Below the pieces are notes generated by a model. It was not told the DNA's origin. It searched no databases and saw only the letters and a list, made by a program, of their open reading frames with translations. Below are positions 7,114-13,044 of a stretch of 13,044 bases of DNA, piece after piece. The translations under genes and the position numbers were made by a program. Origin of the DNA: Planctomycetaceae bacterium (GTDB taxonomy: Bacteria; Planctomycetota; Planctomycetia; Planctomycetales; Planctomycetaceae); contig JAGQQP010000058.1 in the NCBI GenBank assembly GCA_020426085.1, positions 1-13,044 of the forward strand, written 5' to 3'. The stretch's first letter is position 1. Every line of letters begins with the position of its first letter.

Positions 7114-7441
7114 AAAACAGGGTACTCAGAAAAAATCAGGCTGGTCCCCAGGATGAGAATCAGGCCGGAACGGGCTCTGGGATAAGGGAAGAACTATAAC
7201 AGATGCCACATACGCCGAATAGACCGGTTTTTCACACATCTGTAACCGTTTCTTTGTCATAACTTACTCGTATTTCTATATTTATGAATGTACAATCATG
7301 ATCACGACTCTGGGGATCAGGAAAACCTGCTTTTTCGAATGGTAAGCTGCTGCTGACGCTGGAAGTAGAGCCGAATTCGGAATAGCATCCTCAGTAACGA
7401 AGCAATATGACTTCGCAAATCGAAATTGAACTGGAATAAGG
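7114..7441. other. 328-base divergent intergenic region (lipoprotein gene / purQ)
   Basis: I see no gene here. It must hold the promoters for both the leftward lipoprotein operon and purQ. The rightward promoter at 7254-7282 is clear; no convincing leftward promoter is visible. The part that would be the purQ leader (about 7289-7441) contains a 10-base palindrome CCGAATTCGG (7371-7380), a small hairpin CAGG-AAAA-CCTG (7318-7329) and a 5-bp stem CGAAG/CTTCG with an 8-base loop (7398-7415). I recognise no known riboswitch class. Confidence 0.6.
7254..7282 (+). promoter_or_regulatory. sigma70-like promoter upstream of purQ
   Basis: TTGTCA (7254-7259) and TATATT (7277-7282) are exactly 17 bases apart and each matches the -35/-10 consensus at 5 of 6 positions. 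Transcription would begin near 7289, leaving a leader of about 150 bases before the purQ ATG. Confidence 0.55.
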
Positions 7442-8272
7442 ATGAATTCTGCTCTTATGTCTACTCCTCCCAAAGTCTGTGTGTTACGTGCCCCGGGCAC
7501 CAACTGCGATATCGAGACAGCACATGCATTTGATTTGTGCGGAGCCGAATCGAGGCGGATTCATCTGTTAAAACTTCTGGAAAATCCCAGCCAACTGAAC
7601 GACTATCAGATTCTCTGCCTCCCCGGAGGCTTCAGTTATGGTGACGATGTGGGAGCAGGCGTCATCTTCGCCAGTCACCTCCAGGGACAACTGGCTGATG
7701 TGATTGGCAACTTCCTTGCGGCAGATAAACTGGTTCTGGGTATCTGTAACGGATTTCAGGTTCTGCTCAAGGCGGGTATCCTGCCCGGCGGTGCAGTGGG
7801 CTGGCCTCCCCAGGCAGAAAAGACCCGTGACGCCACACTGACCTGGAACACAAATGGAAAGTACACATCCCTCTGGGTCAATCTGGGAGTCGTAGCGCCA
7901 CAAAATGTGTTCCTGCAGGGAATCGATCAGATCGAACTGCCGATCGCACACGCCGAAGGTCGCATTGCCGTCAGCGATCCTGCCATCATCGAAGGCTGGA
8001 AGGAGAATCAACAGATCGCCATGTGTTACCGGGCTGCCGGGGATGCCGAAACGACACTGCAGGAAGAAATCCTTCCCTACCCGGTGAACCCGAACGGCTC
8101 TGCTTATAACATTGCCGCTTTGAGTGATCCTGCCGGTCGCGTACTGGGATTGATGCCTCATCCAGAACGATTCCTGTTCGCCACACAGCATCCGCAGTGG
8201 ACGCGTCTGGGACTCACCGGTGAAGGGGCCGGCATGCAGCTCTTCCGCAATGCCGTCAACTACTTCGCGTAG
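7442..8272 (+). CDS. purQ: phosphoribosylformylglycinamidine synthase, glutaminase subunit
   Basis: This encodes 276 residues. PurQ hydrolyses glutamine and delivers ammonia to PurL (with PurS) for the FGAR-to-FGAM step of purine synthesis in the cytoplasm. Visible class-I amidotransferase features are the strand KVCVLRAPGTNCD (11-23), PGGFSYGDDVGAG (61-73), the nucleophile Cys102 in LGICNGFQ, the NPNGS substrate-loop motif (216-220) and His240/Glu242 in MPHPERF. Bacillus PurQ is about 227 residues. This version has insertions in the second half, including an IDQIELPIAHAEGR segment like the glutaminase domain of long PurL enzymes. The start is either ATG 7442, with GGAA at 7433-7436, or ATG 7457 (residue 6), which fits the family N-terminus as well. 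purL and purS are not nearby. It converges on the next gene with only 15 bases between stop codons. Confidence 0.93.
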   Translation: MNSALMSTPPKVCVLRAPGTNCDIETAHAFDLCGAESRRIHLLKLLENPSQLNDYQILCLPGGFSYGDDVGAGVIFASHLQGQLADVIGNFLAADKLVLGICNGFQVLLKAGILPGGAVGWPPQAEKTRDATLTWNTNGKYTSLWVNLGVVAPQNVFLQGIDQIELPIAHAEGRIAVSDPAIIEGWKENQQIAMCYRAAGDAETTLQEEILPYPVNPNGSAYNIAALSDPAGRVLGLMPHPERFLFATQHPQWTRLGLTGEGAGMQLFRNAVNYFA

Positions 8273-8287
8273 CTTCAATCGACACTG

Positions 8288-9508
8288 TCAATTCGTCAAT
8301 TTCAACAGCAGATCATCGTCGACAAGCTCTCCTTTGGGGAGTTCTTTGATGGCCTGCAGAACGCGTTGCACGACCTGCTCGGTAGGTTCTTTCCCCAGTT
8401 CATGCAGTCGATGCAGGATCGCTTTTCGGCCGCTATGCCGCCCCAGCACCAGTCGGATACCGGTCTCACCAACCGTCTCCGGTCGATAAGGCAGATAAGT
8501 ATCTGGATTCTTCAACAGACCATCCTGGTGAATACCTGCTTCGGTCGCAAAGATATTACTGCCGGCAACCGGTTTCATCGGAGACAGTGGAATCCCGGTC
8601 AGCTCTGCTACCAGCTTACAAAGGGGGGCCAGTTGAGAAACATCCAGATGATGTGGACGCTGGTATTCTTCCTGATGCAGTTGCAGCGCCATCGCCACTT
8701 CTTCCAGCGCCGCATTCCCCGCCCGTTCACCAATTCCATTGACCGTGCACTGCACTACATTTGCACCGGCGTCAATACAGGCCAGGGTATTCGCCACTGC
8801 CAGCCCCAGATCATTATGAAAATGAACCGCCAACAGTACGTTTTCGATTCCAGGCACTTCATCCTGAATCCGACAGATAAAATCCTGCGCTTTCCAGGGT
8901 GTCAGGATACCCACCGTATCCGGAAACCCAATGGTTGTCGCACCGGCGGCGATCGCTTCCCGGTAGACTTCACAGAGAAAATCCACTTCGGTCCGACTGG
9001 CATCCTCCGGGCTGAACGCCACAATGTCAAACTTGTCGGCGGCATACTGGATGCTGTCCACGATCAGTTTCAAAACTTCCGTTTTGCTTTTTTCCAGCTT
9101 GAACTGACGATGTAACGGGCTCGTACCACAAAACAGACTGACACCTCGTTTGTGAGGTGGATTCCCTGCCAGTGCCTCGTCAGCCGCATCCACATCCCCG
9201 GGTAAAGTCCGACACAAAGCCGTTAAAACGGGCTTCCTGATCACCCCCACCATGCTTTGAATTGCTTCAATATCTGCCTGAGAGGAAGCTGGAAAACCGG
9301 CATCGAGTGAATGGACTCCCGCCGCTTCAAGGGCTTTCGCAATCTGCAGTTTCTCGATCGGATCCAGCGTCGCTCCCGGCATCTGTTCGCCATCGCGAAG
9401 TGTTGTGTCACTGAAGAGAACGGCTCCCGATCGACGGTGATGTCTGATCACCGCCCGTTTGACCTTGTTCTTGATCTGCTTCTTCGCGCCGGAGAAAAAC
9501 TGAAACAT
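8288..9508 (-). CDS. 2-isopropylmalate/homocitrate synthase-family enzyme (DRE-TIM, short form)
   Basis: This encodes 406 residues from ATG 9508 (a TTG one codon upstream is also in frame). The family condenses acetyl-CoA with a 2-oxo acid. Motifs (numbered from ATG 9508): DTTLRDGEQ (34-42) with Arg38/Asp39, [16 protein letters not shown] (195-200), HFHNDLG with metal ligands His229/His231 (229-235), [10 protein letters not shown] with Asn265, and [12 protein letters not shown]. It ends shortly after a LGRHSGRKA segment (356-364), so it lacks the C-terminal LeuA dimer/leucine-binding regulatory domain that makes LeuA about 515 residues. The HNDLG and TSPLH motifs look LeuA-like, while the length and the GLLKNP...VLGRHSG region look like homocitrate synthase/NifV. 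No nif genes are seen. About 28 N-terminal residues before the barrel are very basic. GTG at codon 20 (about 9451), with AAGG upstream, is an alternative start. Confidence 0.85.
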   Translation of the reverse strand: MFQFFSGAKKQIKNKVKRAVIRHHRRSGAVLFSDTTLRDGEQMPGATLDPIEKLQIAKALEAAGVHSLDAGFPASSQADIEAIQSMVGVIRKPVLTALCRTLPGDVDAADEALAGNPPHKRGVSLFCGTSPLHRQFKLEKSKTEVLKLIVDSIQYAADKFDIVAFSPEDASRTEVDFLCEVYREAIAAGATTIGFPDTVGILTPWKAQDFICRIQDEVPGIENVLLAVHFHNDLGLAVANTLACIDAGANVVQCTVNGIGERAGNAALEEVAMALQLHQEEYQRPHHLDVSQLAPLCKLVAELTGIPLSPMKPVAGSNIFATEAGIHQDGLLKNPDTYLPYRPETVGETGIRLVLGRHSGRKAILHRLHELGKEPTEQVVQRVLQAIKELPKGELVDDDLLLKLTN

Positions 9509-9558
9509 CAAATGTATCCATCACTAAATGAAAAATCCTGACACTGGAGTCGTCGCCG

Positions 9559-9587
9559 ATTATAACTGCGTGTCACGATTTATACAG
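9559..9587 (-). promoter_or_regulatory. likely promoter for the LeuA/NifV-like gene
   Basis: On the minus strand a perfect -10 hexamer TATAAT covers 9564-9559. The -35 position (CTGTAT, 9587-9582, 17-base spacer) is poor. Transcription would start near 9552, about 44 bases before ATG 9508. Confidence 0.35.
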
Positions 9588-9679
9588 CATTAGTTTTAAG
9601 GTTCCAGGTGGATTTCAATCCAGTTCCTTCCAGTCACTCAAATTACACTTCTGTTTCAAAAAAGAGTCACTCTGATCTG

Positions 9680-9709
9680 ATGACAGTCTTCAGCAACGTT
9701 CTCTATAAT
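9680..9709 (+). promoter_or_regulatory. distal promoter for the antiporter gene
   Basis: ATGACA (9680-9685, 5/6 to consensus) and TATAAT (9704-9709, 6/6) are 18 bases apart, giving a strong sigma70-like match. Start near 9716 would leave a leader of about 140 bases before ATG 9856. Confidence 0.5.
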
Positions 9710-9767
9710 TCGACACCACTTTGCGCCAGGAATCGATCAGAAGAAATGCGATTTGTATTTTAACCCG

Positions 9768-9796
9768 TTGGCTAGCCTTACGGACAGGTCTACAAT
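9768..9796 (+). promoter_or_regulatory. proximal promoter for the antiporter gene
   Basis: TTGGCT (9768-9773, 4/6) and TACAAT (9791-9796, 5/6) are 17 bases apart. Transcription would begin near 9803, about 53 bases before ATG 9856. With the distal site it forms a possible tandem pair. Confidence 0.4.
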
Positions 9797-9840
9797 AATA
9801 GGCGCGAATTGAATTTCAGACACGGAAGTTGACAAAGTCC

Positions 9841-9845
9841 AAGGA
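9841..9845 (+). promoter_or_regulatory. ribosome binding site that decides the antiporter start
   Basis: AAGGA lies 10 bases before ATG 9856. The alternative TTG at 9829 has its only purine-rich sequence (GGAAG) directly abutting it, with no usable spacing, so ATG 9856 is preferred. Confidence 0.5.
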
Positions 9846-9855
9846 TACGCCAGCA

Positions 9856-11652
9856 ATGCTTTATCTCACAAGCGGCAGTTTACTGCTTGATTTCTCTCCC
9901 ATGCTTGCTGTCACTGATGGGAACATGTGGAAATCCCTGGCAGGTATTCTGATCCTGCTGGGAGCAGCGCTGCTACTGGGAACCATCGCCGAGCAACTGC
10001 GACAAAGCGCGCTCCTGGGATACATTGCCGCGGGAACCCTGGTCGGCCCCAATATGTTTGGCTGGGTCTCAAATCAAAAAGACATTTTCGATCTCGCAGA
10101 ACTGGGAGTAGCTCTCCTGCTGTTCGCCATTGGCCTCGAATTCTCGCTCCCCCGCCTGCGCCGACTGGGACGAGTTCCGCTTCTGGCCGGGTCGCTGCAG
10201 GTGATTTTCACTCTGCTGGCAGGACTGGCGGTTGCGACGTTACTGGGGTTTTCGATCGCAGAATCCCTGGCAGTCGGAGCTATGATCGCACTCAGCAGTA
10301 CCGCCTGCGTAGTTCGTATGTTGAACGATCGTGCAGAACTCGACTCTCCCCATGGACGAACCGCCTTGGGCATCCTGCTCGTCCAGGACATCGCCGTCAT
10401 CCCGCTGATGCTGATTGTGACTGCACTGCTCAACGGCGGAACGCCGGGTGAGGTCATTGTGCAGTTAGGCCTTTCACTGCTGCTGGCTGCTGTTTTTGTC
10501 AGCGTATTTTATGGATTGTTCAATTTTGTCCTGCCCCGTGTGCTGGAACTCTCTTCTCTGCGGCGCAATCGAGATTTCCCAATTCTGCTCGCCATGTTGA
10601 TGGCCGCTGGATCTGCCTGGTCGGCGCATCAGTTCGGACTCAGTCCGGCACTTGGTGCATTTGTCGCAGGCGTTCTGCTCGCGATCTCCCCCTTCGCCAC
10701 TCAAATCAGGGCCGATGTCCAACCACTGAAAACGGTTCTCGTCACCCTGTTTTTTGCCGCAGTCGGTATGTTCGCTGATCTGGCCTGGATTGCCGGCCAC
10801 ATGGGACTCGTTCTGGCAGTCGTGGCCGCGATTGTCCTCGGTAAAATGGTCATCACATTCGGCCTGACTTATCTGTGTGGTCTACCCTGGCAGTTTGCCC
10901 TCGGAACCGGACTCTGCCTGGCCCAGGTAGGGGAATTTTCGTTCGTGCTGGCAACCGTCGCTCGAGGCGAACCCGGCGTCAGCAGCATCCTGTCCGAATC
11001 AACTTTTCGCGCGATGATTGCCGCGACCATCGCGACGCTGTTGTTAACCCCCTATCTGATCCAGTTGGCTCCAGGAGCAGCAAATCTGATTCGTCGTTTT
11101 ATGCAGCGCAGATCAGATCAGCCAGACACTCAGTCTGCCGCAGCAAAGACCATCGTAGAGCCACCCGCAAAACTGGAATCGGAAACCATTATCATTCTGG
11201 GTTTCGGACCTGCCGGCCAACGGGTCGCTGGTGAACTGCTGCAGGTCGGTTTGAAGCAAATTGTTGTCATCGATTTGAATCATGAAAACCTACAGATCGC
11301 AAAACAGTACGGACTGGATGCCCAACTGGGAGATGCAACACAAATCGAGGTGCTGGAACATGCGGGTCTCTACCGTGCGCGACTGGTGATTATTACTCTC
11401 CCCAGCCCGACCGTAGGCCGACAGGTCATTCATCTGGTCAGACAAATGGCACCAGGCACTTCGCTGTATGTTCGCTGTCGCTATCACCTGCATCACTGGC
11501 AACTTCTGGCGGCAGGCGCAGATGTGATTGTCGATGAAGAAGAACACGTGGGAGAATGCCTCGCACAACAGTTCCTGGAATCATCCCTGTATCAGCTCTT
11601 GAGCAGATCCTCACGCGAAAAAGAGGAAAACAGGGACAGCCATTCATCCTGA
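9856..11652 (+). CDS. KefB/KefC-type monovalent cation:proton antiporter (CPA2) with RCK/TrkA-N domain
   Basis: This encodes 598 residues from ATG 9856. About the first 410 residues are highly hydrophobic, with some 12-13 membrane segments, and match the Na+/H+ exchanger domain. They contain LGYIAAGTLVGPN (about 54-66), GVALLLFAIGLEFSLPRL (84-101), the ALSSTACVV segment (146-154) and LVQDIAVIPL, whose Asp178 is the likely transport residue. A polar linker (about 418-440) leads to a cytoplasmic Rossmann/RCK domain with GFGPAG (449-454), an acidic strand end (VVIDLN) for NAD binding, and GDATQIEVL. The protein ends in a short charged tail without an evident TrkA-C domain. The family exchanges K+ or Na+ for H+, gated by nucleotide or thiol ligands; the ion is unknown. 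No KefF/KefG-type partner is adjacent. The gene stands alone, followed four bases later by a strong terminator. Confidence 0.9.
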   Translation: MLYLTSGSLLLDFSPMLAVTDGNMWKSLAGILILLGAALLLGTIAEQLRQSALLGYIAAGTLVGPNMFGWVSNQKDIFDLAELGVALLLFAIGLEFSLPRLRRLGRVPLLAGSLQVIFTLLAGLAVATLLGFSIAESLAVGAMIALSSTACVVRMLNDRAELDSPHGRTALGILLVQDIAVIPLMLIVTALLNGGTPGEVIVQLGLSLLLAAVFVSVFYGLFNFVLPRVLELSSLRRNRDFPILLAMLMAAGSAWSAHQFGLSPALGAFVAGVLLAISPFATQIRADVQPLKTVLVTLFFAAVGMFADLAWIAGHMGLVLAVVAAIVLGKMVITFGLTYLCGLPWQFALGTGLCLAQVGEFSFVLATVARGEPGVSSILSESTFRAMIAATIATLLLTPYLIQLAPGAANLIRRFMQRRSDQPDTQSAAAKTIVEPPAKLESETIIILGFGPAGQRVAGELLQVGLKQIVVIDLNHENLQIAKQYGLDAQLGDATQIEVLEHAGLYRARLVIITLPSPTVGRQVIHLVRQMAPGTSLYVRCRYHLHHWQLLAAGADVIVDEEEHVGECLAQQFLESSLYQLLSRSSREKEENRDSHSS

Positions 11653-11656
11653 CGAA

Positions 11657-11693
11657 AACAGGCCCCTCAATCACTAAGATCGAGGGGCCTGTT
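11657..11693. terminator. bidirectional hairpin terminator
   Basis: AACAGGCCCCTC (11657-11668) and GAGGGGCCTGTT (11682-11693) are perfect 12-base complements around 13 bases. Three further pairs (ATC/GAT) can form after one mismatch, leaving a 5-base loop. It lies between the convergent antiporter and Gfo/Idh/MocA genes. The U-tract is short on both sides, but the GC-rich stem and position are convincing. Confidence 0.85.
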
Positions 11694-11718
11694 AATATCT
11701 ATTTCAAGTCTTTAAATC

Positions 11719-13044
11719 TTACAGCTCGGCGGTAGTCGGAACCACGAATGGTTTACGATATTCGCGAGATAACATTGGATTTGCCTGGGATGCCATACCA
11801 CCGGTGAAGGTTTCTAACTTGCTGTCCAAAGACAGTTTGGGGCCCATGCTGACAACGGTATCATTTTTGTCGAGCTTGTTATTGCTCAGGTGGTCCTGGA
11901 AGCGACCCAGTGTTTCCAGAGCTTCGCTATCTCCCTTGAACTCGCCAGCGACTTCCTTCACAGGCATTTTTTCGCCGAGTTCGTAAGAGATGTTACCCAG
12001 ATGACACAGGGCACTGGAAATGTGACCTTCTTCGATATCCGCATTCAGATCACTGATTTTTCGGCTGCGAACCGCATCGACGAAGTTCGCAAAGTGGTCT
12101 GCTGATCCAGAGAACTTTTTGATCAGTTTTCCATCCAGGTCGAATGCAGATGCACTGTTGTAGCTGGGGATCACGACGTAGCCGTCGGTACCATAGAAGA
12201 TCACCCCTACCTTGGCACCACGGTAATCGTCAGTTTCCAGACCACGGACTTCAAACACCAGTCGTTTGTCACCAAACTGGTGAATGCTGACCTGGGTATT
12301 TGCCACATCGCCGGCATCGGTGTAACCCAGACGGCCGCCGTAAGCCTGCACGCTGGATCCAACGTTATCAACGCCTAATCCCCAACGGGCAACGTCCATC
12401 TGGTGGATCCCCTGGTTACCCAGGTCACCATTACCCGTTGGTGTCTGCCAGTGCCAGTCGTAATGGAATCGCTGACGGGTCAGTGGAGCCATCGGTGCGG
12501 GTCCGAGCCACAGATCATAGTCAACACTCGCAGGAACATCATAGTTCCCCTTGGGACCGATTGATTTACGGCGTTTGTAACAGGTACCACGAGCCAGTTT
12601 GACTTCGCCGATGCCACCTGCTTTAACAAATTTCACGGCATCAATCAGACCGGGTTGTGAACGGCACTGCGTTCCTGTCTGAACGATTTTATTGTGCTTG
12701 CGAGCTGCTTCGACGATGCGTCGACCTTCGCTCACATTGTGGCTGACAGGCTTTTCACAGTAGACATCTTTGCCGGCCTGAATCGCCCAGATCGCTCCCA
12801 GGGCATGCCAGTGGTTGGGAGTCGCGATGCTGACGATATCGATATCCTGATCGTCAAATGCTTTTCGCAGATCTTTATAATAAGCTGGTTTTTTGTTGGT
12901 CTTCTTGTAAACGTTACCTACCCCCTTAGTCATTCCGACGCTCTCGTCAGGATCAACGATCGCAACGATCTCAGTATCCTTGCGACCGGCGAAGGCACTC
13001 AGGTGAGACTGACCACGGCCATTCACACCCAGCAAGGCAACCCG
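11719..13044 (-). CDS. Gfo/Idh/MocA-family NAD(P)-dependent oxidoreductase, 5' truncated by window edge
   Basis: The frame is open to the right edge. The sequence before the first start-like codon (TTG 13035) reads RVA in frame and continues the Rossmann strand RVALLGVNGRG, so the true start is off-window. 441 residues are visible, ending at TAA 11719-11721. The N-terminal Rossmann fold has GVNGRG (6-11), an acidic VDPDE after strand 2, and ATPNHWHA (about 74-81). CEKPVS contains the family's catalytic Lys (about 98). The C-terminal alpha/beta domain holds WHWQTPTGNG and NQGIHQMDVARW, with His214 and Asp217 as probable active-site residues. Family members oxidise or reduce sugars, inositols or glycosides; the substrate is unknown. 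Planctomycete members often carry a Tat signal, but that part is not in view. Confidence 0.9.
   Translation of the reverse strand, partial: RVALLGVNGRGQSHLSAFAGRKDTEIVAIVDPDESVGMTKGVGNVYKKTNKKPAYYKDLRKAFDDQDIDIVSIATPNHWHALGAIWAIQAGKDVYCEKPVSHNVSEGRRIVEAARKHNKIVQTGTQCRSQPGLIDAVKFVKAGGIGEVKLARGTCYKRRKSIGPKGNYDVPASVDYDLWLGPAPMAPLTRQRFHYDWHWQTPTGNGDLGNQGIHQMDVARWGLGVDNVGSSVQAYGGRLGYTDAGDVANTQVSIHQFGDKRLVFEVRGLETDDYRGAKVGVIFYGTDGYVVIPSYNSASAFDLDGKLIKKFSGSADHFANFVDAVRSRKISDLNADIEEGHISSALCHLGNISYELGEKMPVKEVAGEFKGDSEALETLGRFQDHLSNNKLDKNDTVVSMGPKLSLDSKLETFTGGMASQANPMLSREYRKPFVVPTTAEL

Larger units (their letters stand above)
9509..9855. other. 347-base divergent intergenic region (synthase / antiporter)
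   Basis: No gene is supported here. It holds one leftward and two rightward promoter-like sequences, listed separately. A longer antiporter frame could start at TTG 9829, but no properly spaced Shine-Dalgarno sequence supports it. Between 9600 and 9675 I see nothing recognisable. Confidence 0.6.

Noticed and set aside
7568..8278. 236-codon open frame on the minus strand
   Set aside because: It is antisense to purQ, which has all catalytic motifs. No domain or plausible start context is seen in the antisense frame.
8273..8287. Possible terminator between convergent purQ and the LeuA/NifV-like gene
   Set aside because: The gap is only 15 bases and I found no stable hairpin with a T-run there or just around it.
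8366..9115. 249-codon open frame on the + strand
   Set aside because: It is fully antisense to the LeuA/NifV-like gene, whose protein carries clear family motifs. The antisense translation shows no recognisable domain.
1..13044. Defence system, CRISPR array, insertion sequence, prophage or tRNA
   Set aside because: No spaced direct repeats, transposase or nuclease motifs, terminal inverted repeats or tRNA-like sequence were seen on either strand.

Overview
This window has the look of a planctomycete (Planctomycetota) chromosome, perhaps a Gimesia- or Rubinisphaera-like member. That assignment is an inference. It rests on gene content: a Tat-type hydroxypyruvate-isomerase-like TIM barrel, a Gfo/Idh/MocA dehydrogenase, a soluble PQQ-type sugar dehydrogenase, an NPCBM-domain protein and a secreted squalene-cyclase-repeat protein. 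It also rests on moderate GC and loosely packed short operons. There are no tRNAs, rRNAs, insertion sequences, CRISPR arrays or phage genes, and nothing suggests recent transfer.

Layout. The left edge holds the 3' part of a TauD/TfdA-type 2-oxoglutarate/Fe(II) dioxygenase (+), then a DUF454 (YbaN-like) membrane protein (+). Next comes a two-gene + strand unit: a Tat-signal sugar isomerase/epimerase-like TIM barrel with a DUF2237 protein starting one base after its stop codon. A near-perfect hairpin terminator separates this from four minus-strand genes read right to left. In transcription order (7113 to 2971) these are a small lipoprotein, a squalene/prenyltransferase-repeat protein, an NPCBM protein with four N-terminal beta repeats, and a glucose/sorbosone-dehydrogenase-like beta-propeller. 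All four have export signals, so this run looks like a cell-envelope or periplasmic module.

A divergent intergenic region with a good sigma70-like promoter leads to purQ (+), which converges on a short 2-isopropylmalate/homocitrate synthase-family gene (-). A second divergent region, with two promoter-like sequences facing right and one facing left, leads to a KefB/KefC-type cation:proton antiporter with a C-terminal NAD-binding (RCK/TrkA-N) domain. A second strong hairpin lies between it and a convergent Gfo/Idh/MocA oxidoreductase that runs off the right edge.

How the genes work together. The TIM-barrel isomerase, the sugar dehydrogenase, the NPCBM protein and the Gfo/Idh/MocA enzyme all fit carbohydrate handling in or near the periplasm, as expected for polysaccharide-degrading planctomycetes. 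purQ, the LeuA/NifV-like synthase and the antiporter are housekeeping genes. I see no clear new defence or mobile system. The most promising uncharacterised material is the four-gene envelope cluster, especially the four-repeat NPCBM protein, and the isomerase-DUF2237 pair.
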